DNA of 64,000 nt from Erythrocercus mccallii (Eukaryota > Chordata > Aves > Passeriformes > Dicruridae): the NCBI GenBank assembly GCA_013397435.1, contig VZRG01001643.1, positions 1 through 64,000 on the forward strand. Direction: 5' to 3'. A program made the translations under genes and the position numbers. Below the pieces are notes generated by a model. That model was not told the origin of the DNA. It searched no databases and saw only the letters and a list, made by a program, of their open reading frames with translations. Each line of letters starts with the position of its first letter. Position 1 is the stretch's first letter. Below are positions 1 to 12,536 of the stretch, piece by piece.

Positions 1-1112
1 TCATTCGTGCCTCTAAAATGCTGCTAAATAATAACAAAAAAGTCTTTTCATGCCAAATTTCTGGCAGTTATGCTGCTATATATGTTACCCATTTTACAAA
101 TCCTGAAATTTAGGATATATTTTTAGAACACCAAGAAAGGTTTCAAATTCTTTATTATTAGTTGATTATTCCCTTGGAGGCTGAAAGTTGACCATCAGCT
201 CAGTCCCTGGACTCTACCGATTTGTTAAAAATACGAGATATTACTCTAATAATCTAAGTTGAGATGCTACAGGTATTGTGCAGCTAATGACAACAGGTAA
301 AAAGAATAGAAAAAATGTGACTACCAGATAAGAAGTTGCAATTTGTTTATGTCAGCCTTATGTTTGACTTTAGAGTCAATTTCTAAATTATGCTGCTGGA
401 TAAAGTAACTTACCTAATTAATGCTACACTTACTAATAACAACATCTCTGTTTGCTCCCACGAATTTTAAGCATGCATAATCTTTGTAACCCTTTGCTTT
501 GCAACATCAGTGTTAATTAGATCAAACATTTTTAATAGTTAAGTAATAAAAAGAATAATAACATTGTGAAACCTGGGTGAAGTAATCACAGTAGGGACTG
601 ACAACAGTCAGCTGCCTAATGTAAGTGCTTTTTAATTAAGATTTGAACAAAACTTTACTCAAGGGTTTAGATTTGGTTTAAGTACACTTTTAGAATTAGG
701 CTCTTCTATCCACCCAGGCAACATTTTTTCTAAGAATGTGGGCCAATAATTTGTAGAGTACTTTGGGGCAATCTCTTAAATCAGAGTGTTTCTTAACCAA
801 ACTGCACACAATGAGCATTTTTAAAAAATGAATTTATTATCTGTTTCTGCTTGCAGGGAGGCATGATCATACTGTAATTACTGGAAACATGGTAGCAAAT
901 AACCTCAATCCAGCCAAAAAACCCCACCCCAAATACCACAAAATAGCCTTCTACATGCAAAACCAGATGAGGGCTTTGATTTACTATGCTACACAGCCCT
1001 GATACACAAAATCAGAAGCTGTGAGGAAGGGGAGCTCTCCCTGGCTGGAGGATCATCCCTTCTTTCCTGTGGATGGTTCCTCAGCTGAATGGAGCTGATC
1101 TCAGAGCTTTAC
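1..1112 (-). other. GLI2: Intron of GLI2, downstream of exon 1113-1314 (partial)
   Basis: AT-rich intron sequence that continues off the left edge. The donor is at 1107-1112. I see no open frame worth calling. The stretch around 240-850 has many TAAT and TTAATTA-type cores and no recognisable repeat, so it may include conserved regulatory DNA; this is not tested. Confidence 0.85.
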
Positions 1113-1314
1113 CTGATTGTCCCGGCAGATAAATGGCCGTAAGAGCCACTCGCTGCTGAACTGCTTCTGGAGTTGTTGATATATGCCACAAGAGAGTTTG
1201 GGGAGGTCCTGATCATTGTCTGGAGATCAATGCTGGCATCAGAGAGCGGAGAGATAGACAAGGCTCGTTTCCGGCTTAATCTTGGAGTCACCCGCGGGCT
1301 TGAAAACCGGGACA
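1113..1314 (-). CDS. GLI2: GLI2 exon with SUFU-binding motif SYGHL
   Basis: This 202-base exon has its acceptor (CTCTCTTTCCTGCAG) opposite 1315-1329 and its donor GTAAAG opposite 1107-1112. It enters in phase 1 (G|TG = Val) and leaves in phase 2 (AG|), expected to make Ser with the next exon, off the left edge. The translation is VSRFSSPRVTPRLSRKRALS, then ISPLSDASIDLQTMIRTSPN, SLVAYINNSRSSSAAS and GSYGHLSAGTI. SYGHLSAG is the established N-terminal SUFU contact of GLI proteins, so the exon carries a main repression determinant. SRKRALSISPLSD is a block conserved across GLI2 and GLI3. Codons beyond the donor (giving Arg-stop if read on) are intronic. Confidence 0.97.
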
Positions 1315-3489
1315 CTGCAGGAAAGAGAGACTTTGTCAGACAAGACCAGTGGGCTGCTCCCTTCCTGCAGGCAGACTGGAAGTGCTGAGAAGTGCTGCAC
1401 TCATGACTGCTGTGGGATGTTCAGGACCCAGGAGCAGCGCAGGGACCAACTGCCCTTTGACGGGAGGTTTCCTCTCTTCTGGGTGCTGAATGACAGGAGT
1501 CAGGCAGCGCCGTGAGCACCCGCTTGCTTTGCTGTCCTCAGGGGACACAGAATCCTGTTCATCATCCCCTTTCATAGGCACTAAATTAACTTAAAAGGGA
1601 GAAGGCCCTGCAAGGTTTCCATGAGCGCAGCCATGCCCGTTGACTCGGTGTCAGGAGCAGCAGGCCAGGGGAGTTGCACATCCAAGCTGGGGTGACCATT
1701 GCAAATGGTGAGTGTGTGCCTGTGTGCGGGGGGAACGGAAACCAAATGAGCATGAGCATAATGTCGACCATCCAATTAATGAAGGAGGCGAGGCTTCAGA
1801 AACCCGGAAAGTAAATGAAGAGTTTTAAGAAAACCAATTTGGCAGCTCAGGCACAAAGTTCAAGCTCTCCCCCTCCGAGGGGACCTGCCAGTGCCTGGAC
1901 CCTATTAGCAATTGTCAATCATTCAGGCATGAAGTAATTTCCAACCCTGCCAGGCCCATTTATGGATCTGCAATACGCGACGGGTTACCACTGTAAAAGT
2001 TTGGCATCCCTCAGTGTTTCAGCACTGCTAACTGGAACAACTGACTTCACCCAAAGGAAACTCTGCCCAGGCCTGACCCACCTGCAGATCTCTGGGGTGG
2101 CATGGATGGGAGGTGCAGATGGGCCATCACAACTTTCCTCAGTACCAGGGTACCAGGTCCAAACTTTGCCTGGAATGACTCATGCCTCCAAAGCAAGCAG
2201 TATTTGGACTGTGTATTTAAAAAAAAATCAAAAAAATCTGAGGACAAAATAGAGCACTTGGCAATAGGTTCTGGCTGGTACTCCCTGTCATCCACCCAGG
2301 GGCACATCCAGTTCCTTCCCTTGATGAGCACAGCAATGTATCACCACCTGACTTTTCCAGTGGTGGTCTACTCAGAAAGCATCCTATGGGTATATCCTAT
2401 TAAACATTGTGAATGGAACAGTGAACTGCCCAGACCAATATGAACCATTTTCCTCTGAGCTGGTTCAAGGCACTGATTTTGATTGCATATCACCCAATAC
2501 AAACCTGGCACTTTGCAAGAGCATGAACTTTCCATCCTGATGACAGTGATGGTATGTGAGAGGGTCAATGGGATGTAGAAGGAGGTACAATGTATCCTGC
2601 TGGTGTGATCAAACAATTTCTTGATTTGTGTTGGCTTACAGCAGTCTGTGTCAGCATTTCCTTGAGACCAGTGGCTGGGTTGCAGTGTCCCAGTCTCCAC
2701 ATGACTCGCCCATGCACCAAAGCGGCTCTACCATTACCACACCTGGGTGCTGTGGAACCAATGGGGTTTAGTATCACCATCCTCTTTGTCCCCATAATGA
2801 CCCTCATTGAACAAGATAAAAGAGTTGCCCAACATCCCACTGGAAATCCAAGACTAAGTTCGTACTTGAACAAAGCACTCCTGTGACTTTTGTTCTATGC
2901 CTAAGCAGCTTCAAGAGCTGCTAGATGCAATGCCTTTACTGAAAAACTGACAATACTGGGAATTTCTTGCAAAAATCAGATTGGTGCATATATGTTCAAC
3001 ACACTGTTATAATATTTTGTACAATTACATTGTGCAGCCTCACGGGGCAGAGAGATTCTAGAAATCATGACTCAAAGATCAGGCATCAAACAGAAAGGGC
3101 AGCAGTCTATAAAAAACACCTTGTGAGTGTTAAAGCTGTCCCATGATTTGGAGGGACAAGGCTCAAACTTCCCAAATGCTTGCAGCTGGAAGACTCTAGC
3201 CCTGAGTGACACTTCCCTGGAAGCTAGAGAAGATGCAGCCACTTTGTAGAGGCACTGTGGAGAAAACCAAATTAACTCCCTTCAGCAAAGCCTGTCCCAA
3301 AAGGCTGAAATGGAGAATTCCCACACTTCACATCTGGTTCCTGAAATCTGAGCCCTGCCAGAGCTCTGGACCAAACATGAAGGTTGCTTGGGCCTCGATC
3401 ATAATGGTCCTCTGGCCGTAAGGAATTCATTCAGTACATGCACCACAACCTGGAAAGACCTGGATGCTCTTCCCAGTCCGCCTCAGCCA

Positions 3490-3660
3490 CACCTCCTTGA
3501 GCAAGTTGCTGCTTCTTTCTGTGTCCCTATTTCCCAGTGTCATCTATTTAGATGAGCTCCTTTAGACAGGGTTTGTATTTTATTCTGTATGTACTGCACC
3601 AAGTGCAATGGGGCCCCATCTCAGATGAGTTGTCAGGGTTTCTGTCCTACAAATAATATG
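3490..3660 (+). repeat. Old MIR/CORE-SINE-like fragment
   Basis: The stretch reads GAGCAAGTTGCT...CTGTGTCCCTATTTCCCAGTGTCATCT, then CAGGGTTTGTATTTTATTCT...TGTACTGCACC, AGTGCAATGGGGCCCC and ACAAATAATATG. This order (pay-in SINE core, 'CAGGGtttGTATTTT', 'GTACagCaCc..GcaCAATGGGGcCC', then AATAAT) is the pattern I know from widespread amniote MIR-like SINEs. It is heavily diverged. RepeatMasker would settle family and strand. Confidence 0.6.
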
Positions 3661-4994
3661 CGTCTTTCCAGATATAGATATTGTTTCCTGCATTTGCATT
3701 CCCACAGTCTCCTCCTTCTCTAACAGAAGGAAGCAGGCCAGATTTGACAGTCATATTTATCTCTGTTACTCCCACATCTCAAGGGAGATCTGTTTATTAA
3801 TGTGCCACTTCCCTTGATAAATTACTAAATAGAAAGAAAAGCCTTGTACTCATTTCTCGCTGTTCCTTCACATGATTTATGCCCCCAATGCTGGATCAGC
3901 CATTGGTTCCCATTAATTTGCAGAGGGAAGAAGACCTGATGTCCAACAGAAACCTGGGTTTTAGCAGCGCAGACAACGTGGACACTCCTCCCTGCTGCAC
4001 ACAGGTATGTTGTTTTTTTCCCCACGTAAAACTCTGCAGGAAGCTGTCAGATTATCAAGCTTGCCTGGGAATTCTTCAGCCCAAAACCAGTAATACGCAT
4101 TGTGTTAGTGTCCACTCTAATTTAGATCCTCCAAGTACTGTGGGCTATCTGAAATGCTTGATAGCAGATCCAATAGGTTGGGCTCATGCTTTACACAAAG
4201 GCCTCTTAGGTTTTGCAGGCTTCCACAAAAAGCTGTGACCTAAAATCGTGCTATGGATGAACAACCTGCTCGAGGTGCCTGGGAAAAGAATTGTCTGGGA
4301 AACAGAAAAGGAGTTTAGGCACATGAAGAAATGCTCACTAGTGCATTTAGGAAGAGAGAATCTTTTCAAAATTATTATTCAGAAGTAGATTAATAACACT
4401 GGGATTGTTCTAAATAATAAAGGTTGCCTGACCTGAATCTCCTGATCTGCGAGCATGAACATTAAATGATACCAGGCAGCAGCAGCAGTCAGCATTTGTG
4501 TAGCAAGGTGTACATAGCAAGGTGCTCAACACAGGCTGACTGACAGCCACTGGGGCACATAAGTGAAGTCCTCTGCTGCCTGAGGTCCAGTGTTGCTCCA
4601 AAAGAAAAACCACACACAACTGTTCAGCAGGGACTGCCCAGAGAAGTAACTAAAGGCAGGATTCATTTTTCAGACACACAGATGGAAAGCTTTGGGAATA
4701 TTTATCACTAACACTCTTCTATCCCCTGCCCTCTCAAAAAATGCTGACTTCTCAAAATGAACAGGATTAGTTTAAAGAATTCTTTGATGTTTGGAAAATA
4801 CGTCAAGGGAAGTTCCCAAACTGTCAGAGTACCCCCTTCAACACTCTTATAAGGAAAAAAACTGGCATTTTTTCTGTTGTTCTGAAAGTTGTTGTGTTCA
4901 GAAACCTAAAGTCATAATAGGTTAACATGAATTTGAAAGAGTCAAACATTGAAATAAATGTAGGAAATTATTTCAAAATTCATTCCACTCCTCT

Positions 4995-5125
4995 ACCAGT
5001 ACTTCAGTTTTTAAAATCAATTTTTCTGTGCCTCTCTTACTCAGATGGAAATCTTTCTTACCTTCAGTTTTTTCCCCTCTCTACCTCAGATGGAAATCAT
5101 CCTTATTTTAAATTTTTTGCCCTTG
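4995..5125. repeat. Degenerate tandem repeat, period about 45 bases
   Basis: TCAGATGGAAATC occurs at 5041 and again at 5086, each followed by a similar CTTA-TT / CAGTTTTTTCCC-type pyrimidine-rich stretch. A third, more eroded unit precedes them from about 5000 (CAGTTTTTAAAATCAATTTT). It gives rise to meaningless open frames on the plus strand. Confidence 0.6.
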
Positions 5126-7440
5126 AATCCTACTGAGATATGGAAAAACCCTATTTCTTGTCACCCAGGTCCACAAAGAAGTGATGGGTCAAAACCCATG
5201 AAGCAAAACAAGAAAAAAGTGATCTGGTGAATGGAAGGATACAGTACTATACTGAGCCCAAAGCTCTGGTCATTGATGGCAGCATTGTGGATGGCAGCTC
5301 ATGAAGGACATTAAAAAAACTACCAAAGGCCTTTGACCCTGATGCCTCTCCTTACAAGAAGTCATATATATTATTGAGTGTTTTAACTGTTGTGCACTGT
5401 TTTTCCTTACCATTTCACATACAGACTCAGATACAGTGACTGTCACAAGCTCAGGTCTACATGCTAGAGAATAAATATAACTCACATACTTTAGGAAATA
5501 TTTCAAACTAGCAGGAATTCAAGGCTGAGTTTTCAAGTGACATTGGCAGTGTCTGCCAAATGTCCCAGCCCAGTCCCTCAGACAGCTTAGAGCTGGAAGG
5601 AAAGTCCAGATTTCTTTGGTATAAGGAGAGGGTATCCTTGGCACTTTCCTGTGGTGTGCCTATGAATTATCACATCCACAAGTTGCTCACAAACTGGGAT
5701 ACTCCTCCCAAATTTAGATTAATCCACAACAGGTCAGTGATGACCAAATGGTCAGCTCATCAAGGGAATCTGCTCCCTAACAGACGAGCCTGTAAGGCAC
5801 ATGGGCTGCAGATAGCTCACACCCTGCCTGCCCCCTCCCATCTCACTGAAACTCAGCCAGAGCCACTGCTTCCCCTGCATCCTCACGCCAAGTCCCAGGA
5901 TAAATAGTGTTATCAAAATAGTCCCTCTTTCTTACCACTCACAAAGAAAATGACATCTGAAATGTACAGAAATATCCCCCCAACTCCCATCAACAAATTC
6001 AAACCAAGGGCCTCATAAAAACACAGGACGGTCTCATAATCAATAAGCGGCAATAAACTACAAGCATTCTTTGTGTAACCAGTTCCTTATTCCCTTCTCC
6101 TTCTGCAGAGGCAACACACCTCTTTTTTAGACTGCAGCAGATGCTGGACATTTGTTCTGGCACCAGACACTGTCCTGGGACCCTTCTTTCTTCTCTCCCT
6201 AGGCCAATCGACTTTGCAATTCAAGGAATACTAATGCTTCCCTCAAAACCTCACTGAAAGACAAGGCTGCATTCTTCTACTCCCAATCCACAAGGTAACT
6301 GTTTAGTCGACCCAACTTGCATATGTAAATTGAATTCTTTAGAAACCAGAGTGCAGCAGGATTCCAGACACAGCACTTATGGGGTGCTCTGGGACTTTTT
6401 CTCTTTTCTGCACATATTTTTCTGGGGAGGAAAACAGCACTGCTGGCTAGAAACGGATGGGAAATTGTTTCCCATTCTCTGAACCTTTTCTGAGATTTCA
6501 GCAAGTTTCCATTCTATGCTGGGACAAAGAAAAAAACAACAACAAAAAAAGAGGTCTTTGAGAGTTTTTAAGGAAGCAACTACAGGGTACATTGTCTGCC
6601 CAGAGTAGCCAATAGCTGGCTTGGTTGAGAAGTCATCTGTAATCCAGCACATCCAGCCTGCAAACCCAGGGCTGCTGTCCCTCCAGCCCCAGGGGAAGCC
6701 CTTCCTTCCTAGGTCACCATGGGGCTTGGCTCTCTGCTTTTGTCCTGATGGAACAGTTGCTCCACATGAACCTGCTGGAGAGAGTCCTGAGATCACTTCT
6801 CCCGTCCACGTGCCTGCCGACTGCAGTCACCACCCAGCTGCACTGCCAGCCCCACTGCTTGCCCTGTTGGCTATTAAATCATTTCCTTCAAGGAGAAAGG
6901 CTCCAACAACACTGACTGAAAGAGGCTGGTAAAGCTGAATCACTGTTTGATTTGGACAAATAAAGTCCTGCTTAATGATTTGCCCACATCCCAGGCAACT
7001 GTGCCAGCTGCTGGCCTGCTGGCTATGCTGGGCTGAACAAAGCCTCTTCCCACTTAAACTGCTGATTGTGAATCAAGACATTTGTGACTACCTGGCACCA
7101 GGCAGCAAAAAACAGGGCAGGGATCCCTCCTCTAGCTCCAGAACTGGACAAAATGTAATGACAGTACTGCAAGGTCATCCCTGCTACTGGCAACTGCTGC
7201 ACAAACACATCTATACAGCCTTCTTGACATGAGGAACTACCTTGGACCTAACTTGCACTCAAGATGTATTTTTCCCATTCCCTTACTCAGCATGCACAAC
7301 CCAATCACACTCTTAAAACTGTGCAGAATGATGATTTAAAGATGATCTCTGATTTCCACCCTGGCCATAAGAATCTTATTCCAAAGATTTGGCTCTTGTT
7401 TGGAAAGCTGCCACTACTCCACTCACTGATCTTTTTCTTC

Positions 7441-7513
7441 ATGGTCTCCAGTGATGAAATGGCTTTGCTTTGTATAGCACTTTGAGATCTGCTGGTGTAC
7501 ATCAGGGCAGCAT
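7441..7513 (+). repeat. Old MIR-like SINE 3' fragment
   Basis: GTATAGCACTTTGAGATCTG followed by CTGGTG and ATCAGGGCAGC matches the 3' portion of sauropsid MIR-like elements, where a 'TGTAAAGTGCTTTGAGATC.ACTGATG' block precedes a short microsatellite-like tail. Only about 70 bases are recognisable. Confidence 0.5.
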
Positions 7514-10500
7514 CGAGTCAGTGTGGATGGAATCCTGTTGAGAGAAAATGGCTCCTCCTGAAGGGCTGAGGGTAATCACAGGAAACCCTATGCCTAGGGG
7601 AAAAAACAGCTGGAAGTACTAAACATGCTTAGAAAGTGGCAGCCATCTCCAGGGTCACTGTGTTCCCCATCAGTTTTTCCTGCCCCAGGGATGCTCTTGC
7701 ACAACCACTCCATCACCTGGAATAATCCACGAAGTAGCACTACTTCTAGAAAAGAAATGCAAAAGATTGTTTTACTCTGGTGAATAGAACCTGTAGATAG
7801 TCCCAAACATACCCCATCAGCAATGTTGTGACATTGGAAATGGATTAAGTTTTGATTTGAAAGTATAGGCTTTCCAGAAAATGGGATTAAGCCTGGATTT
7901 AAACTCCACTCTTGGATTCTGAGTCCCTGTTTGGATGAGGAAATGGAACAGGAGAACTAACTGAAGGGTTGTTTAGTCTCTACTGGAACTGGCCTGAACA
8001 CCACAGCAGTCTGGTACATAAAACTTAAATCTGGTCTACTTCAGTGCTTTAACTACTTCTAGCTGCACACTGAAAACCCAGCAGAGATGCAGCTCTGGGC
8101 AGCCCACCCTCAGTGAACACTCAGCAGATCTGGCACAGGGTTGGCACCAAAAAGCTCCAGCTGACATTTATATCCTATTACTTTTCTTGACCTTAGACAT
8201 GTGATGGAGTGAAAAAACACTGATAGAAAACATGAAGGCACTGAAAAATTCTCCAAGAAAAGCAATTACAGGAACCAGAAAGGTGCAGGTATGTGTCTGT
8301 GAAAGAACTACCACACCCAGTGCCTGCAGCTCCCATGGACCAACCTGCAGATGTTTGGAAGTGACGTGACACTGAATAGGCCAGATTTAATGTATGCTTA
8401 TCTCCTGCTTTTCCTTTTGCAGGTGCCAGTGTTATCACACATGAATGATGGTGCTGCATGTGGTTTAACAAGAGCTACCTGCATTTTCAGCAAACTAATT
8501 CTCGTAAAGTTTCTATGTTCCCGGGCTCCCTGGGAAGAAAAGGGCTCTCTGAATGACAGATGCAGCGAGGTGGTGACTCACTGGGGGTTTATGCGTGCTA
8601 CTGATATTCTTATTCTCAGAAAAACACCATAAGAGGATGCTTTATTAAATTATCTCTTCAACTATTTACTTAGGCCCTGGTGATTTAAATTTTTGAAATA
8701 ACTTTCTAAAAAGAGAAGGAGACACTGTCTCCTCATCCAGCATTTCAGAGCCATCCATTTTACTCTCTGCCTTAATAATGTACAATTCTCTCTTTTCTCT
8801 GGGTGATGGATAAACCCAGGCATGCGGACTGGTACTGGACTGGTGCTCCTTTACACATTCTTAAAAAGTAGTGTCTCATGTCTCATTCTCATAATGTTTG
8901 AAAGTTTCCATCTCATGCAGAACACGTGAAGTCCCAGAAAAGGCTTTCCAGTTAAGCACCAACAAAGCTTTTCCAAAAGATCATAATAAATGCTTGGTGA
9001 GCCCTAGGTCTGCAGTGAATCATGGTTATGAGCTTGGCTGCATGAAAACAAGACCTTTGATACATGATTCACTGTAGAGTTGTTTTCAGGAGAAGGAAAC
9101 AGTATGAGAGTCTTCTGCCAAGGGGAGTATCTCAGTACCTCAGATAAAGATTGATCTTCAGCAAACCAGAGGATGAGCATCTTGGTGTGCTGGGAGCCAG
9201 CCTGTACCACCATGAAAACAGTTGTGTTTGCTTCCCTCACTGGTTGTTTATCTGGCACTTCAGTGAGGCATTGCTGGTCAGAGATGGACTAATAAGGAGG
9301 CAAGGAGGAAGGAGTCTTGTTCATGAGCTCGACGAGAACTTGGCAGGGCTCATTTGCACCCATCTGCTATAACCACAGGCATTAACCCTTGGGAGAGAAG
9401 ACAGAGCAGTCTTACTGACCAGCTGCTTTGTCCTAGAGAAGACTGGGATATATTTTGGGTGTTAGAGGGAAGATAATACCAAGGAGCTTGTGCTCTCTCT
9501 CTCAGACTGGGATCCAGGTTCCAAATTAATCTAGGAACTGGCAGCACAAAATGACTGTTCAGGTAAAACTTCCACAGCAGCTGCAGATGAGAAACTGTTT
9601 TTCCATTAGAAGTATCTGTAAACTCCCATCAGTGAACAGCCAGAACAGCTTTTATCATTCTAAACCAGTCACTTTATGAAGCAGCAAGACCACAAAGTCT
9701 TTCATCTTAAAAGCTCAACAACAGAAACTTTGAAGCAGTAAAGAAATGATGCAGATCTCCACTCCAAAAATTATAATGGTCCACAGGCAAATCCAAAGAC
9801 ATCCCAGGAAACAGACGCTGAATCTGAAAGTTGAGCTGAGATTTCTCTTTCTTGCAGCAGAAACAATCCCCAGACTGCCCTCTGTAATATCTGTACAACC
9901 CCAGCTCTTGTAAGATGTAGCATGAAGTGAAAGGAAAGACATTTCTAACAGCTCTAAAAATCATTTGGACCTCACATATGCTTCCAGATGGATTCTTCCC
10001 AGAGCAGCAGTCAGGCCACAGGGGTGACTCAGCACCACAGTGCCTAACATGATTCTATTTCTTCTCCATTTAGCCAGGAGCAAGAGCTTTCTGGGTTTAT
10101 AACATCTAGTACTATCACAAATACCATATTCCTGCTTTTTTTTATTTCCTTGCAGAAAGTACTATTATATCCTTTCCACTGTGTCTCTCCATTCGGGTAT
10201 TTTCTCTTCTCATGGACCTGAGAGGTCCCAGCCAAAATGAGAAGTCCACTGTGCCTAGCATAGCTTTGCATGCACGAGGCCTGCCTTCACCCCAGACACT
10301 AAACAGGCAAAACGTGAGCTGGCATGGTGAGCTAGAGATGAAGCTTGTCCCCAGGCATGCTCTGGACACCCACGGTCAATGCAGCAGAACAGCAGCAATG
10401 CCCAGCTTGCTGGACCATCCCACCTCCTACCCATGCTGCAGCCATGCCATCCTCCCTAAGAGATCAGGATGTACATATTTTAAGTTATGTATATTTTATA

Positions 10501-10667
10501 TACATCTATGGAAGGAGGTGACCTTTTAAGCCAAAAATTATAGCGCAGCACCCACAGGTTCCAGCAGGACAGAGTGACCACATACAGCAACCTCCACATG
10601 GAGGGCAATCCCATCCATCTACCCCAGAATTTCAGCCATGCCAGCAAGAACCCAAGCTGCTACTCAC

Positions 10668-10859
10668 CATCAACGGGGCTGAGGTAATCGTGGAGGTGGG
10701 CTGTGCTGGCTGCTCCCCCACCCTGCATGAGGAGGTCCCCATAGGGGTTTGGGTGGCCGGCCATCAGCGTCATTTGGTGGTAGTAGTCAGCGGGGTTGGC
10801 TCCCGGTGGTGGTGGGGGCAGCCCGAAGAGGCCTCGTTCCTTCAGGTGCTCATGAGCCA
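10668..10859 (-). CDS. GLI2: GLI2 exon (EHLKERGLFGLP ... HLHDYLSPVD)
   Basis: This 192-base exon has a phase 1 intron on both sides and encodes 64 codons counted across the junctions. The acceptor (CTCCAACAG) lies opposite 10860 onward and the donor GTGAGTA lies opposite 10661-10667. The translation has VAHEHLKERGLFGLP, then a run of prolines with GANPADYYHQMTLMAGH, PNPYGDLLMQGGGAAS and HLHDYLSPVD. EHLKERGLFGLP marks GLI2; the DYYHQMTL-like core is shared with GLI3. Compared with the mammalian protein as I remember it, the segment after GLFGLP is about two residues longer and proline-rich, within an otherwise colinear exon. The exon is in frame throughout. Confidence 0.97.
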
Positions 10860-12536
10860 CTGTTGGAGCCGCGAGTGAGGAGAGAAACATGGGGAGAAGG
10901 TTCCCACCGCAGTGTTAGACCTCAGAGCTGACGCTGGTGGCCCCGTCTCCCCCCGCGCCCCCCGCCAGCCCCAGCCGCACGGCTCTGTGTAGGGCGCGCG
11001 TGACGTGCGCTTGGGCGTGCTTCTGTGGACAAAGGAGACCAGGCTGGGGCCTCTGCATTCCTCCATTTCCGCAAATTTATAAACAATCTCTCGTTCCCCC
11101 TTCTAATAATCCTCCCGTTCGGACGCAGCCAGCACCCCTGGGAGGGGGGAGAGGGCCCAGGCTGCTGACAGCAGTAACCCTGTCAGCATTAACATCCCTG
11201 CCTATTAGGAAGGAAAGACAAATGCAACCCAGTTCCCGATAGCAGCGTGAGGAAATTAAAGCCAAGGTCTAATGCATAGAGCTAGGTTTAGTGTCTGGCA
11301 GCATAAAACCATTTTGGCTGCCAAAGCCAATTATACTCACTTTCTCCCAGCTGTAATTTTTCAAACCTGCCTCCCCACCCGCTTGCCCCATTAACTTATT
11401 TACCACCACCTTAAAGAAGGGGGAAAAAAACCAAACGAGGAAAAGAAAAGCAACCCAAAACACAATGCTTTTCTTCCACAGCAAACAATGAAACTGGTTT
11501 TGGAAGGAGAGGACAGGGCAGAACACACACACACAAACCATCAGATCTCTCTCTGCCGGATGCCTGAGAGTTCGGATGACGTTGCAGGGGGAGGGAAGAA
11601 GAAGACATATGCATGTCTCCATCACTATAGTGATGTTGTTTTAGCCATACAAGATAGTTTTATGCTGCCAGGCACTAATCCATGGGCCTGTTGCTCTCTG
11701 GTGCACTTTGCTTTGCAGTGTTGAAGAGCTGCTGGCCCCTGCAGCAGCTTGGGAGCCGAGGGATTTTGGGGTTTGCTGGGCATGCAGAGACCAGGTCCCC
11801 ACATATTCCCTGGGCACTGAGCCCACCTGCAACTGTGTAATGAAGCTCTTCTGATGAAGTAAGGCATGACTTACACCCTGCCGAGTGAAAGCAGTGTTGT
11901 GCATTTTCCCCTTTCTTTGCTGGATGTCTTTGTCCCCAGCTCCCCAACACGGGGTCTGATAGGGCTTAGAGAGCATGATCACCTCTGCCTGCACCCAACA
12001 CCAACTTCCCACACATCCTTGCCTTCCCTGAAGGCTGCTTGCAGAGCAGCTCAGGAGTAAGGAGGAAGAAAGTATGGCCCCTCGCCTTCACTCAGGAGCC
12101 AGGCTGACCCCAGACACAAAGCCAGCAGGGGATAACCCTGCTGGCATTGTCTCCTCTGCAACATCAGTCTCAGCCAGGCCAGGCAGCCAGAACAACTGTG
12201 ACCCTCTCTGGGGAAAGCTGGGTCTCAGCAGAGACATAAGAACAAGGAAGCTCCTACAAGAGAAAGAGAGCGTTGCAGAAAGGAACGTACTTTAAGCAAA
12301 GTATTTATAATATGATCCAGCAGTAATAGCTATTCTCACGCTCTGCTTTCTCAGTGCGATGATGCAAAACAAATGTGTAGTTAAAGGGAAAAAAAAAACA
12401 ACAAAAAGAAAGAGACAGCTCTCCCACTTCAGAGAGCAGCTGCGGAGTCTTTGCAGCTGTAAATCCCCGAGTTTTAGGGAATTTCAGTCCTGGTGAGCTA
12501 CAAAATCACTGCAGTACCAGTAGCACAGTGTCTTAC
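10860..12536 (-). other. GLI2: Intron of GLI2 between exons 12537-12739 and 10668-10859
   Basis: A 1.68 kb intron. The part next to the 10668-10859 exon (10860-11050) is GC-rich. 11055-11480 looks like non-coding conserved DNA, listed separately. An ACACACACAC run sits at about 11524-11534, and an A-rich tract near 12388-12412. No repeat copy or gene was recognised. Confidence 0.88.
11055..11480. promoter_or_regulatory. Candidate conserved non-coding element
   Basis: Unrepeated sequence with TGACAG at about 11165 and its reverse CTGTCA at about 11179 (a MEIS/TGIF-type core pair), plus CTAATAAT, GCATTAAC and CCAATTATA. It lies in the short intron between two coding exons. The call rests on texture and motif density only; alignment to other amniotes is needed to confirm. 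Confidence 0.4.

Larger units (their letters stand above)
1315..10667 (-). other. GLI2: Intron of GLI2 between exons 10668-10859 and 1113-1314
   Basis: A 9.35 kb intron. It holds a short unrepeated TAAT-rich stretch near 1860-2000, a possible worn env-like relic (2380-2880, low confidence), MIR-like SINE fragments (3490-3660 and 7441-7513), a three-copy degenerate tandem near 5000-5110, and an A-rich low-complexity tract at 6526-6552. The open frames in it are short and overlap on both strands, as expected by chance. I see nothing gene-like in 7600-10600. Confidence 0.85.

Noticed and set aside
10690..10931. Plus-strand frames across the GLI2 exon at 10668-10859.
   Set aside because: They are antisense shadows of the GLI2 exon caused by its high GC content.
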